A DNA stretch of 64,000 nucleotides from Roseateles sp049532965 (GTDB lineage Bacteria; Pseudomonadota; Gammaproteobacteria; Burkholderiales; Burkholderiaceae_C). How positions within the stretch are numbered: the stretch's first letter is position 1; each line of letters opens with the position of its first letter. The notes below the pieces were generated by a model. It had not been told where the DNA came from and made no database searches. It saw nothing but the letters and a program-made list of their open reading frames with translations. The stretch spans positions 2,604,001 to 2,668,000 of the forward strand of contig NZ_CP186694.1 in NCBI RefSeq assembly GCF_049532965.1, read 5' to 3'. A program made the translations under genes and the position numbers. Of this stretch, positions 54,065-62,756 are shown in pieces.

Positions 54065-54328
54065 TGGGCTGCTCTGTGTCGTCTTTCGTGTGCCGCTCCA
54101 GTCGCCGTTTCCCCTCTGACAGGGAGCCGACATTGCTGGAGCCGTTACCGGAAGTTTCGCCCCGCGGGCCCCCCTTCGACGCGGAATTGAAAGGGGGAAA
54201 CACCCCGCTTTTCTCTGCCGCGCTTCTGCCCGATCCCGCGGCGTCAGGCTCCTCGACCCGACGGCGCCGCGTACCAGGCAAGTGGACCACCGGGTCGTAA
54301 CGGCAGGCAAACAAAGCCCCAATGGCAG

Positions 54329-54353
54329 AAGGGAAGAGCAATGCTCTTCCCTT
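54329..54353. terminator. strong hairpin downstream of flhF
   Basis: A perfect 11-bp stem AAGGGAAGAGC/GCTCTTCCCTT with loop AAT lies about 95 bases past the flhF stop. On the plus strand a short T-run continues from the stem (CCCTTTTTC); on the flhF strand the tail is CTGCC, so it is a better terminator for rightward transcription. It could still end flhBAF transcripts as a processing barrier. Confidence 0.6.
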
Positions 54354-54389
54354 TTTCAAGCACTTCAGTCGAGGAGCTGTGGGAGAGAA

Positions 54390-54430
54390 CCCTCCCCCCT
54401 GCCCTCTCCCGCAAGCGGGAGAGGGAGCCC
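54390..54430. repeat. REP-like palindromic repeat, single copy
   Basis: CCCTCTCCCGC AA GCGGGAGAGGG, flanked by CCCTCCCCCCTG and AGCCCTCCC, belongs to the same family as the 34801-35096 cluster. It lies about 20 bases past the flhF stop. Confidence 0.8.
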
Positions 54431-54447
54431 TCCCTCCTGTCGTCTGG

Positions 54448-56142
54448 TCAGTTCAGGCCCATGGGGGAAGCCGTGCCGGCCGATGCGCTGACGGAGCCGG
54501 CGGCGAAGATCAGGTTGACATCCGAGGCGTCCATCCGCCAGGCCGACTGGCCATGGCTGCGAAGCGCCCGCTGAACCAGCGCTTGCGACGACAGGCGGTG
54601 CCAGTCTTCCGGCACGCGCTGGCCGTTGGCCACTCCCAGGACGCGCAGCTTGTGACGGATCACCGTATCCAGCGCCGGGGCCAGCTTCACCGCCTCGTCC
54701 AGCTTGGACAGGATCACGCCCTGCGCTTCCGCGCCGCGCCACGCACCGACCACATCCTCGATCGTCTCGCCCTGTTGGGCGGCGTTGACCACCAGGATGC
54801 GCTTGATGCTCTTGTGCGCCAGCATGTCCAGCAACTCGGCAGTGCGGCTGTCGCGTTGCGCGGTGCCCGCCGTGTCGATCAGCACCATCTTCTTGCCCGA
54901 CAGCAGTTCCAGCAGGTCTTCCAGCGACGCGCGGTCATGCGCCGTGTGCACCGGCACGCCCAGGATGCGGCCATAGGCGCGCAGCTGCTCGTGGGCGCCG
55001 ATCCGGTAGGCGTCCAGCGTGATCAGGCCCAGTTGGCTCGCGCCGTACTTGGTGGCGAAAGCAGCGGCGATCTTGGCCGTCGTCGTCGTCTTGCCGACAC
55101 CGGTCGAGCCGATCATCGCGAACACGCCGCCCTGGTCTTCCAGCGCCGGCATCTGCTCCGCGGTGTGCACGTTGCGGGCCAGCACGTTGGCCGCCCAGGC
55201 ATGCGACTCCGATTCCTCGGTCATCTGCGCCGGCAGGCCTTCGACCAGCTTGCGCACCAGCGCCGGCGAGAACCCGGCGTCCAGCAGCTTCTGCGTCAGG
55301 CGCGCCTGCGCCGGCTGGCGCTGCAGCTTCTCCATGAAGGCCAGCGCGCCGAAGCGCTCTTCGATCATGCCCTTCATCGCGCGCAGCTCGGACATCATCT
55401 CCTGCTCGCGGCGCGACGACGGCATGTCATTCAGCGGATGCCCGCCCATGCCGGCATACCCGGCGGCGATGCCGCCCAGGTCCTGCACCGGCTGCTGCAC
55501 GCGGATCTCGTCGCGCAGCACCGGCGGCACGACGCGCGGCGCGGGCGCCGGCTGCGGCGCGGGCTCATAGGCGCGCTCGTCGACACGGCGGGCGCCCAGC
55601 GTCTGCATCGCCGAACGCGCGCGCTGCTCGCGCTGCGCGGCCATCGACGCGACCGATTCATTCATCTGCGCCTGCGAGTAAGCCGGCGCGACCGGCTCGT
55701 CCATCATCGGATCGGGCTGGCCGTTCATCTCGGCGGCACGGCGCTTAAGCATGCGCTCGCGCACGTAGTCCTGGAAGGACAGCGTGCTCATCGCCATCGC
55801 GTTCACGTCGTCACCCACCGAGCCGCCGAAGCCGGGTTCGGCGCGTTGCGGTGCCGGCGCCGTGGCCAGGCGCTGCTTCAGGGCCTGGCGCGGCTGGGCG
55901 TCCTGGCGCTGCATCGCGGGCTGGGCCGCCGGCTGCTGGCGCGGCATCGCGGCCGGTGCGCTGCGCGGCGTCGAGGCGGCAACGCGCTCGATCTGCGACA
56001 TGCCTTCCGGCGCCATCGCCAGCACTTCCACGCCTTCCGGGCACGGCTTGTTGGAAAGCACGACCGCGTCGTCGCCAAAGGCCTGGCGGACCAGGGCCAT
56101 GGCTTCGCGGGAACTGCGGGCGGTAAAGCGTTTGACGTTCAT
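54448..56142 (-). CDS. flhF: flagellar biosynthesis GTPase FlhF
   Basis: This 564-residue SRP-type GTPase sets the site and number of polar flagella. The N-terminal B domain (MNVKRFTARSSREAMALVRQAFGDDAVVLSNK) is followed by a long Gln/Pro/Ala-rich linker (about 55-260) and the NG domains: P-loop GSTGVGKTTTTAKIAA, LITLDAYRIGAHEQLRAYGRILGVP, LIDTAGTAQRD, and LSKLDEA. Its start overlaps the flhA stop (ATGA). It is longer than average because of the linker. Its presence suggests polar flagellation. Confidence 0.97.
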   Translation of the reverse strand: MNVKRFTARSSREAMALVRQAFGDDAVVLSNKPCPEGVEVLAMAPEGMSQIERVAASTPRSAPAAMPRQQPAAQPAMQRQDAQPRQALKQRLATAPAPQRAEPGFGGSVGDDVNAMAMSTLSFQDYVRERMLKRRAAEMNGQPDPMMDEPVAPAYSQAQMNESVASMAAQREQRARSAMQTLGARRVDERAYEPAPQPAPAPRVVPPVLRDEIRVQQPVQDLGGIAAGYAGMGGHPLNDMPSSRREQEMMSELRAMKGMIEERFGALAFMEKLQRQPAQARLTQKLLDAGFSPALVRKLVEGLPAQMTEESESHAWAANVLARNVHTAEQMPALEDQGGVFAMIGSTGVGKTTTTAKIAAAFATKYGASQLGLITLDAYRIGAHEQLRAYGRILGVPVHTAHDRASLEDLLELLSGKKMVLIDTAGTAQRDSRTAELLDMLAHKSIKRILVVNAAQQGETIEDVVGAWRGAEAQGVILSKLDEAVKLAPALDTVIRHKLRVLGVANGQRVPEDWHRLSSQALVQRALRSHGQSAWRMDASDVNLIFAAGSVSASAGTASPMGLN

Positions 56143-58238
56143 GCCGTGCCTCCGATGATGGAGCCGATGCGGATCGTGTGCGTTTCAGGAATCTCGCTGT
56201 GTCCCAGGACCTTCAGCCGCGGCGCGGCGCGCTTGAGCAGTCGGGCCAAGGGAGCGCGAATCAGATCAGGCACCAGCAGGCAGGCAGGCAAACCGCGATC
56301 CTCCTGGGACTGGGCGGTCTGGGCGGCACTGCGCGCAAGCGTGTCGGCCACACCAGGGTCCAGCGCCGCGCCGTGGGGCGAGTGCAGGGCCTGCGTGACC
56401 AGGCGCTCCAGCTCCGGATCGAGGGCGATGACATCCAGTTCCTTCGCCGGACCGTAGATCTGCTGCACGATCGCCGGGGCGATGTGGATGCGGATGCGAC
56501 GGGCCAGCTCGGCCGGGTCCGTGGTCTGCGTGGCGTTCTCCGCCAGGCTTTCCACGATGGAACGCATGTCGCGGATGTGCACGCCCTCCTCCAGCAGGAA
56601 CTGGAGAACGCGTTGCAGGGCGGCGACATTGACCATCTTCGGAATCACGTCTTCGATGAGTTGAGGCGCTTGCTTGGTGAGGTGATCCACCAGCTGCTGG
56701 GTTTCCACCCGGCCCAACAATCGAGCCGCGTGAACTTGCAGCAAGTGTGAAAGATGTGTGGCCACCACGGTCGCGCAATCAACGACGGTAAAGCCCGCCA
56801 TTTGCGCCATATCCCGTTGCCGCTCCTCGATCCAGACCGCCGGCAGGCCGAAGGCGGGATCCGTCGTCGGCGTCCCGATCAGCTTCTGCGTCGCATGACC
56901 GGGATTGATCGCCAGCCACATGCCCGGGTAGGCCTCGGCCTCGCCGATCACCGCGCCGCGCAGCGTCACGCGGTACTGGCTGGGGCGCAGCTCCAGGTTG
57001 TCCCGGATGTGCACCGACGGCGGCAGGAAGCCGATGTCCTGCGCGAACTTGCGGCGCACGCCCTTGATGCGGCTCAGCAGGTCGCCTTCGCGCGACTTGT
57101 CCACCAGCGTGATCAGGCGGTACCCCACCTCCAGGCCCAGCGTGTCCACGGCGACGACGTCGTCCCAGGAGGCTTCGGCATCCGGGTTGGGGGCGCCGGG
57201 CACGGGCGCGGCGGTCTTCTGGGCCTCGGCGGCCTTCTTCGCCTGCTCCTTGGTCCGCAGCCAGTACGCCAGGTAGCCCATGGCGCCGGCGATCATCAAG
57301 AACACCAGGTGCGGCATGCCCGGGATCAGGCCCAGGATGAAGATCACGCCGGCGGTGATGGCGACCGCCTTGGTCGAGCCGAACACCTGCGAGCCGATCA
57401 TCTGGCCGACGTCCTTGTCCTTGCCGACGCGCGACACCACCAGCGCCGACGACACCGAGATCAGCAGCGCCGGGATCTGCGCCACCAGCGCGTCGCCGAC
57501 GGCCAGCAGGATGTAGCTGTCGGCGGCCTGGCCGGCGGACAGCCCGTGCTGGGCCACGCCGATGACGAAGCCGCCGATGATGTTGATGAACAGGATCAGG
57601 ATGCCGGCGATCGCGTCGCCGCGGACGAACTTGGAGGCGCCGTCCATGGAGCCGAAGAAGTCCGCTTCGTCGCCCAGTTCGGCGCGGCGGCGCTTGGCTT
57701 CCTTCTCGTCGATCAGGCCGGCGGACAGGTCGGCGTCGATCGCCATCTGCTTGCCGGGCATCGCGTCCAGCGTGAAGCGCGCGCCGACCTCGGCGATGCG
57801 CTCGGCGCCCTTGGTCACCACGATGAAGTTGATGACCACCAGGATCGCGAACACGATCAGGCCGACGGCGAAGTTGCCGCCGATCAGGAAGTGGCCGAAG
57901 GATTCGATGACCTTGCCTGCGGCGCCGGCGCCGGTGTGGCCTTCCAGCAGCACCACGCGGGTGGAGGCGACGTTCAGCGACAGGCGCAGCAGCGTCGTGA
58001 TCAGCAGCACGGTCGGGAAGGCGGCGAAGTCCAGCGGGCGGACCATCTGCGACGCCACCAGCATCACCATGATCGACATGGCGATGTTGAAGGTGAAGAA
58101 CAGGTCGAGCGCGAAGGCCGGCAGCGGCAGCACCATCATCGCCAGGATGATGATGATGGCGATCGGTGCCCCGAGCGCCTGCACGATCGCGGCGCGGGGT
58201 CCGAGGAGGTTCTGCAAACGGGCCATCAGCTCGTTCAT
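56139..58238 (-). CDS. flhA: flagellar type III export gate protein FlhA
   Basis: This 699-residue inner-membrane export gate has eight N-terminal membrane segments. The FHIPEP-family region appears as FPTVLLITTLLRLSLNVASTRVVLLEG and VVTKGAERIAEVGARFTLDAMPGKQMAIDADLSAGLI. The C-terminal cytoplasmic domain forms the nonameric docking ring. The start at MNELMARLQ (58238) has AAGG upstream; an in-frame extension to 58289 lies in leader sequence. It follows flhB by 138 bases and overlaps flhF. Confidence 0.98.
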   Translation of the reverse strand: MNELMARLQNLLGPRAAIVQALGAPIAIIIILAMMVLPLPAFALDLFFTFNIAMSIMVMLVASQMVRPLDFAAFPTVLLITTLLRLSLNVASTRVVLLEGHTGAGAAGKVIESFGHFLIGGNFAVGLIVFAILVVINFIVVTKGAERIAEVGARFTLDAMPGKQMAIDADLSAGLIDEKEAKRRRAELGDEADFFGSMDGASKFVRGDAIAGILILFINIIGGFVIGVAQHGLSAGQAADSYILLAVGDALVAQIPALLISVSSALVVSRVGKDKDVGQMIGSQVFGSTKAVAITAGVIFILGLIPGMPHLVFLMIAGAMGYLAYWLRTKEQAKKAAEAQKTAAPVPGAPNPDAEASWDDVVAVDTLGLEVGYRLITLVDKSREGDLLSRIKGVRRKFAQDIGFLPPSVHIRDNLELRPSQYRVTLRGAVIGEAEAYPGMWLAINPGHATQKLIGTPTTDPAFGLPAVWIEERQRDMAQMAGFTVVDCATVVATHLSHLLQVHAARLLGRVETQQLVDHLTKQAPQLIEDVIPKMVNVAALQRVLQFLLEEGVHIRDMRSIVESLAENATQTTDPAELARRIRIHIAPAIVQQIYGPAKELDVIALDPELERLVTQALHSPHGAALDPGVADTLARSAAQTAQSQEDRGLPACLLVPDLIRAPLARLLKRAAPRLKVLGHSEIPETHTIRIGSIIGGTA

Positions 58239-58261
58239 CGGTCTGCCTTGTGAATTCAAGC

Positions 58262-58345
58262 GCCCGACACCGCCGTCGGGCACCGCCATTGTTCGGCGGG
58301 ACGGCTCCTGGCTTTAGCGCGATAAGCGGGGGATTTCCCCCCGAA
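58262..58345 (-). promoter_or_regulatory. flhA leader with hairpin and candidate FlhDC-site motif
   Basis: The flhB-flhA gap contains a G/C hairpin (GGGGG ATTT CCCCC near 58328-58342), AGCGCGATAAG on the plus strand at 58316-58326 (identical to the complement of CTTATCGCGCT in the flgA-flgB gap), and CCATTGTTCGG at 58286-58296 (also before flhB). A hairpin GCCCGAC ACCGCC GTCGGGC (58262-58281) lies 24 bases before the flhA start. This suggests a separate flhA promoter; regulator identity is inferred. Confidence 0.4.
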
Positions 58346-58376
58346 ACCGGCCCACCGCGGGGGAGTCAGCGCGGCA

Positions 58377-59573
58377 TCAGCCGGCGGCCCCTTCCGGGAA
58401 CGCGTCGTCGAGGTCTTCCGCGGGCGGCGTCCACCCCGGCTTCTTGTGCGGATCGAGTTCATCCGGCACCGGCGGATTCGGGACGGCATTGGGCGCGACC
58501 CCCTGCCCCTTGAGCGCGGCCTTGAGCTGGTAGACGTAGGCCAGCACCTGGGCCACTGCTCCGAAGAGTGCGCCGGGGATTTCGCGATCCAGTTCGGCGT
58601 GGGCGTACAGGGCGCGGGCCAGCGCGGGGGCCTGGAGCACGGGCACCTTGTTGTCCTTGGCGATGTCGCGGATCTTGAACGCCAGCAGGTCCAGGCCTTT
58701 GGCGACGACGCGGGGGGCGCCCATTTTGGCTTCGTCGTAGGCGATCGCGACCGCGTAGTGGGTCGGGTTCATGACGACGAGGTCGGCTTTGGGGACGGCC
58801 TGCAGCATGCGGCGCTTGACCATCTCGCGGGCCTTGTGGCGCATCTTGTGCTTCATCTCGAGGTTGCCTTCGGCTTCCTTGAGCTCGTTCTTGGCTTCCT
58901 CGCGGGACATCTTGAGTCGCTTCAGGTACAGGTGGCGCTGGAGCGGCACGTCGATGACGGCGAAGAGCGCCAGCGTCAGGCCCAGCAGGGCCAGCCCGCC
59001 CATGAGTTGCTTGCCGGCGAAGGCCAATGCGGAAGGCAGCGGCACGGACATGATGCCGACGAAGCCGGCGATGCGGTCCTTCAGCGCGATCGCGCCCACG
59101 ACGCCCAGCACCAGCGACAGCAGCACGGCCTTCAGCGCGGTGGTCAGGTTCTGCCACTGGAACAGCCGGCCGAAGCCATTGATCGGGTTCAGGTGGGTGA
59201 ACTTCGGGGTCAGCGGCTTCATCGTGAAGTTCCAGCCGCCCGAGGCGATGTGCGCGGCGATGGCCGCCATGGCCAGGATCAGCAGGGCCGGCATGCCGAG
59301 CATGAAGCCTTGCCAGGTCAGCGTCGACAGGCGCTCGGTCATCATGCCGGCGCTGCGCAGTTGCTCGGCGTCGAAGCGCAGCGCGCCTTCCAGCATGCGC
59401 TGGAGGGTATCGATCGCATACGGTGTTGCCGTCGCGAACAAGGCGCCGCCGGTGGCCATCACCGCGAAATGCGGCAGGTCCCGGGAGCGCGGCAGTTGAC
59501 CCTCCTTGCGCGATCTTTCGATCTTCTTCTGCGAGGCGGGTAAGTTGCGGTCTTGTGCGTCTTGGTCGGCCAT
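58377..59573 (-). CDS. flhB: flagellar type III export switch protein FlhB
   Basis: This 398-residue inner-membrane protein switches export from hook to filament substrates. It has four membrane segments in the first ~210 residues, and the autocleavage site NPTH at 269-272 within the cytoplasmic domain (VVMNPTHYAVAIAYDEAKMGAPRVVAKG). The C-terminal tail is extended and Pro/Asp-rich (PNPPVPDELDPHKKPGW). It is the first gene of flhB-flhA-flhF. Confidence 0.98.
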   Translation of the reverse strand: MADQDAQDRNLPASQKKIERSRKEGQLPRSRDLPHFAVMATGGALFATATPYAIDTLQRMLEGALRFDAEQLRSAGMMTERLSTLTWQGFMLGMPALLILAMAAIAAHIASGGWNFTMKPLTPKFTHLNPINGFGRLFQWQNLTTALKAVLLSLVLGVVGAIALKDRIAGFVGIMSVPLPSALAFAGKQLMGGLALLGLTLALFAVIDVPLQRHLYLKRLKMSREEAKNELKEAEGNLEMKHKMRHKAREMVKRRMLQAVPKADLVVMNPTHYAVAIAYDEAKMGAPRVVAKGLDLLAFKIRDIAKDNKVPVLQAPALARALYAHAELDREIPGALFGAVAQVLAYVYQLKAALKGQGVAPNAVPNPPVPDELDPHKKPGWTPPAEDLDDAFPEGAAG

Positions 59574-59604
59574 GGAGGGGCCGCGACCTGATGCCGCGGC
59601 GCCG

Positions 59605-59632
59605 CCATTGTTCGGCCGGAGCGGTTATCGCT
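59605..59632 (-). promoter_or_regulatory. candidate FlhDC-type site upstream of flhB
   Basis: On the minus strand AGCGATAACCG is followed by CCGAACAATGG. The second 11-mer is repeated exactly before flhA; the first resembles the AGCGCGATAAG motif seen before flhA and in the flgA-flgB gap. It lies 32-59 bases before the flhB start. The assignment to FlhDC is tentative. Confidence 0.4.
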
Positions 59633-59716
59633 GTGGCCGGAAAAGGACCGGATAAGGGCCGGAATTCCCGCCCGGCTCGGCGCCGAGGTTTCAGCGGGCA
59701 GGTACGCCTCAAAAGC

Positions 59717-59744
59717 AGAAACCCGCGCCACGGCGCGGGTTTCT
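59717..59744 (-). terminator. intrinsic terminator after cheZ
   Basis: A 13-bp perfect inverted repeat AGAAACCCGCGCC/GGCGCGGGTTTCT lies 30 bases past the cheZ stop and, on that strand, is followed by GCTTTTG. It probably ends the motAB-cheYZ transcripts and separates them from flhB. Confidence 0.8.
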
Positions 59745-59773
59745 TGAGGTGCGGAGATTCTGGAATCCTGGAA

Positions 59774-60409
59774 TCAGAAACCCAGCGATGCCAGCAGATC
59801 GTCCACTTCCGACTGGTTGGAGACCACGTCGGTACGGCCCACCGGGTTGACCACCGGGCCTTGCAGGATGTTCGGATCGACCTTTTCGCGCTGTTCCGGC
59901 GGCACCACCTGGACCAGCAGCTTGACCAGCGAATCTTCCAGGTCGTTGGCCAGCGTCACTACCTTGGCCACCACCTGACCGGTCAGGTCATGGAAGTCCT
60001 GGGCCATCATGATGTCGGTCAGGTGGGTATCGATCTTGGACGTCGACGACTCGACCTCTTTCACGAAATTCAGCACCGCGCCCGAGGCGACCGCCCGGAC
60101 CGGGTCCGCCGTGATCGCCTGGGCCATCGCATTGGCGGCCTCGGAGATCTTCGCGTGCTCGGCCTTCGCCTCCTCGACCGAGTTGAGCACCTTGTTGGCG
60201 GCGTCGGCGGTCTTGTTGGCGATGTAGGTCAGGCGGCTGCGCGCGTCGGGCAGGCCGTCGGTGGCGACCTGCAGCTTCGGCATCACGCCCAGCTGCTGCA
60301 TCGTGTCGTGCAGCACGCGGGTGATCGTGCCGATCTGTTGGAACACTTCCGGAGAAACGATCAGCGGCTCGTTGCTCTGGGACAGTTTGGCCAGCTCTTC
60401 CATCTGCAT
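59774..60409 (-). CDS. cheZ: chemotaxis protein phosphatase CheZ
   Basis: This 211-residue helical phosphatase dephosphorylates CheY-P. The active-site helix contains MAQDFHDLTGQVVAKVVTLA with the catalytic glutamine, and the C-terminal CheY-tethering peptide ends SEVDDLLASLGF. It lies 16 bases after cheY. Its placement behind motAB rather than in a che operon is common in Burkholderiales. Confidence 0.97.
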   Translation of the reverse strand: MQMEELAKLSQSNEPLIVSPEVFQQIGTITRVLHDTMQQLGVMPKLQVATDGLPDARSRLTYIANKTADAANKVLNSVEEAKAEHAKISEAANAMAQAITADPVRAVASGAVLNFVKEVESSTSKIDTHLTDIMMAQDFHDLTGQVVAKVVTLANDLEDSLVKLLVQVVPPEQREKVDPNILQGPVVNPVGRTDVVSNQSEVDDLLASLGF

Positions 60410-60425
60410 GGTGGACTCCCCAGCA

Positions 60426-60818
60426 TCAGGCCGCAGCGGCCAGCTTCTGCATGATCTTCTGGACTTTCTCTTCCAGCGTGGCCTTCGTGAACGGCTTCAC
60501 GATGTAGCCCGCCGCGCCGCTCTGCGCCGCCAGGACGATGTCCTCCTTGCGGGCCTCGGCCGTCACCATCAGCACCGGCAGGTGCTTCAGCGACGCGTCC
60601 TCCTTGATGGCCTTGAGCAGTTCGAAGCCATTCATGTTGGGCATGTTGATGTCGCTGACGACGAAATCGAATTTCGCCTGTTTCAGCATGCTCAGGGCCT
60701 CGACGCCATCTTCCGCCTCTTCGGCGTTGTTGTAGCCGATCTCCTTCAGCAGACCGCGCACGATCCGGCGCATGGTCGAGAAGTCGTCGACGATCAAGAA
60801 TTTCATGTCAGTGCTCAT
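60426..60818 (-). CDS. cheY: chemotaxis response regulator CheY
   Basis: This 130-residue single receiver domain has the acidic pair Asp11-Asp12, phospho-acceptor Asp56 in VVSDINMPNMNGFELLKAIK, MVTAEA for the conserved Thr, and YIVKPFTKATLEEKV for the conserved Lys. CheY-P binds the flagellar switch. It starts 57 bases downstream of the sigma-28-like -10 that overlaps the motB stop. Confidence 0.98.
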   Translation of the reverse strand: MSTDMKFLIVDDFSTMRRIVRGLLKEIGYNNAEEAEDGVEALSMLKQAKFDFVVSDINMPNMNGFELLKAIKEDASLKHLPVLMVTAEARKEDIVLAAQSGAAGYIVKPFTKATLEEKVQKIMQKLAAAA

Positions 60819-60874
60819 GGCGTTCCTCTGAGGGGACTGGAGGGCTTTATTCGGGCTTGTTCGAATTCGGACCG

Positions 60875-60901
60875 TTATCGGCCCGCGGGCGCGGAACTTG
60901 A
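60875..60901 (-). promoter_or_regulatory. sigma-28 type promoter for cheYZ, overlapping the motB stop codon
   Basis: On the minus strand: TCAAGTTC, 11 bases, GCCGATAA. The -10 is a perfect consensus match, the -35 matches 6 of 8, and the spacing is exact. The last three bases of the -10 are the motB TAA stop, and the rest of the promoter encodes the motB C-terminus. Confidence 0.85.
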
Positions 60902-61822
60902 GGCCTGCGGCGCACTGGCCGCGGGGTCTGAAGCGTCCTCGTCCTCGTCGGGCAGGTTCTTCAGCACCGCATCCTCGGCATCGCGATTCATCACGATGAT
61001 GCTGATGCGGCGATTGACCTGGGCATTGGGGTCTTTGGTATCGAGCAGCTTGCTCGACGCCAGGCCCTGCACGCGAAGGACTCGGGCATCCGGCAAACCG
61101 CCTGCCACCAGCTCGCGCCGCGAGGCATTGGCCCGGTCCGCCGACAGTTCCCAGTTGCTGTAGCCGCGCTCGCCCGCAGAAAACGGTTGGGCATCCGTAT
61201 GTCCTTCCAGCGTCAACCGGTTGGGCACCTCGGACAGCACGTATCCCAGTTCCTGCAGCAACTCGCGCATATACGGCTTCACCACCGCGCTGCCGCTGTC
61301 AAACATCGGGCGATTATTCTCGTCCACGATTTGGATCCGCAAGCCCTCGCGGGTCATGTCGAGTCGGATTTGCCCACCTAATGCCGCAATTTTCGGGTTG
61401 TCGGCAATGATTTTCTGGACCTTGTCCTTCAATTGCTGCAGGCGCACGCGCTCGGCGCGGCGCTGCTCTTCCTTGAGGGCCTTGAGGTTGATGGTCTTGC
61501 GCGGGGATTCGACGTCGCCGGCCTTGACCTGGCCGGTCTGCCGGGTCAGGTCCTGGCCGCCGCCCTTGATGATGTGCGACGCGTCGCCGGAGCCCGAGCC
61601 CCCGAACATCGCCACCTTCAGCGGCGAGGCGAAATAGTCCGCGATGCCCTTCTTGTCGCCTTCGGTCGTGGAGCCGAGCAGCCACATCAGCAGGAAGAAC
61701 GCCATCATCGCCGTCACGAAGTCCGCGTACGCGATCTTCCACGCGCCGCCGTGGGCGGCATGGCCGCCCTTCTTGACGCGCTTGATGATGATGGGCTGGA
61801 GTTTCTTGGCGTCACCGGCCAT
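60875..61822 (-). CDS. motB: flagellar motor stator protein MotB
   Basis: This 315-residue stator subunit has one membrane helix (ADFVTAMMAFFLLMWLLGS) with likely proton-carrying Asp34. A plug region follows (GIADYFASPLKVAM), and then a periplasmic OmpA-like peptidoglycan-binding domain (LTLEGHTDAQPFSAGERGYSNWELSADRANASRRELV). Proton rather than sodium coupling is suggested by overall MotB likeness, not proven. It is 15 bases after motA; the Ala/Ser-rich tail encodes the cheY promoter. Confidence 0.97.
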   Translation of the reverse strand: MAGDAKKLQPIIIKRVKKGGHAAHGGAWKIAYADFVTAMMAFFLLMWLLGSTTEGDKKGIADYFASPLKVAMFGGSGSGDASHIIKGGGQDLTRQTGQVKAGDVESPRKTINLKALKEEQRRAERVRLQQLKDKVQKIIADNPKIAALGGQIRLDMTREGLRIQIVDENNRPMFDSGSAVVKPYMRELLQELGYVLSEVPNRLTLEGHTDAQPFSAGERGYSNWELSADRANASRRELVAGGLPDARVLRVQGLASSKLLDTKDPNAQVNRRISIIVMNRDAEDAVLKNLPDEDEDASDPAASAPQASSSAPAGR

Positions 61823-61837
61823 GGCGAATCACTCCGA

Positions 61838-62695
61838 TCACTTCTTCTTCACGTGGCCTTCGAGCTCCGCGAAGCTCGGGCGCTCGGTCGAGTACAGCAC
61901 CTTGCGGCCGAACTCGATCGCCACCTGCGGCGCATAGCCCTGCATCGACGCCAGCAGCGTGGTCTTGATGCATTGCAGTTCCTTGCCGGCCTCGTCGACC
62001 TTGGCTTCCAGCGCGCCGGCAAGCGGCTCGGCGAACGCATACGCCAGCAGGATGCCCAGGAAGGTGCCGACCAGCGCCGAGCCGATCATCCCGCCCAGCA
62101 CCGCTGGCGGCTGGCCGACCGAGCCCATCGTGTTCACGACGCCCAGCACCGCCGCGACGATGCCGAAGGCCGGCAGGCCGCCGGCCAGGCGCTGCAGCGC
62201 GATGACCGCGAGGAAGGCCTCGTGGTGGTGGGTGTCGATCTCGGCGTCCATCAGCGACTCGATCTCGTGCGCGTTCAGGTTGCCGGAGACCATCATCCGC
62301 AGGTAGTCGGTGATGAACTCGGTGACGTGGTGGTCGTTGCCCACCGTCGGGTATTTCTGGAACAGCGGCGAGCTGTGCGGGTCCTCGACGTCCTTTTCGA
62401 TCGACATCAGGCCTTCCTTGCGGGCCTTCTGCAGGATGTCGTAGAGCAGCGCCAGCAGCTCCATGTAGCGCGCCTTGGTGTACTTGCTGCCCTTGAAGCA
62501 GTCGCCCAGGCCCTTGAGGGTGGCCTTCATGACCTTGGGCGGATTGGTGGCCAGCATGCCGCCGATCGCCGCGCCGAAGATGGTGGTCATCTCGAACGGC
62601 AGCGCCTTGAGCACCACGCCGATGTTGCCTCCGTGCGCGATGAACACGCCGAAGATGCAAGCCAGGGCCAGCAGCCAACCGATGATGACAAACAT
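61838..62695 (-). CDS. motA: flagellar motor stator protein MotA
   Basis: This 285-residue integral stator subunit has four membrane segments. It begins MFVIIGWLLALACIFGVFIAHGGNIGVVLKALPFEMTTIFGAAIGGMLATN, with the family block AVLGVVNTMGSVGQPPAVLGGMIGSALVGTFLGILLAYAF. The charged cytoplasmic loop that contacts FliG lies between (KGLGDCFKGSKYTKARYMELL). It is the first gene of the motAB-cheYZ unit, transcribed from a sigma-28-like promoter. Confidence 0.98.
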   Translation of the reverse strand: MFVIIGWLLALACIFGVFIAHGGNIGVVLKALPFEMTTIFGAAIGGMLATNPPKVMKATLKGLGDCFKGSKYTKARYMELLALLYDILQKARKEGLMSIEKDVEDPHSSPLFQKYPTVGNDHHVTEFITDYLRMMVSGNLNAHEIESLMDAEIDTHHHEAFLAVIALQRLAGGLPAFGIVAAVLGVVNTMGSVGQPPAVLGGMIGSALVGTFLGILLAYAFAEPLAGALEAKVDEAGKELQCIKTTLLASMQGYAPQVAIEFGRKVLYSTERPSFAELEGHVKKK

Positions 62696-62756
62696 GGAAT
62701 TCGTTCCGTACTGAAGTTGCCGCCGCGTCCCCTCGCGGTCCGGGCCATCTCATCCG

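Larger units (their letters stand above)
54065..54447. other. 383-bp gap between flhF and flhG
   Basis: No gene is supported. It holds a REP-like unit (54390-54430) and a strong hairpin (54329-54353), both close to the flhF end, then about 260 bases upstream of flhG without a recognisable sigma-28 or sigma-54 promoter. flhF and flhG are usually adjacent, so flhG-fliA may have its own promoter here. Confidence 0.6.

Noticed and set aside
54270..54290. Sigma-54 promoter upstream of flhG (TGG...TTGC on the minus strand)
   Set aside because: The spacing between the GG and GC elements is seven bases instead of ten.
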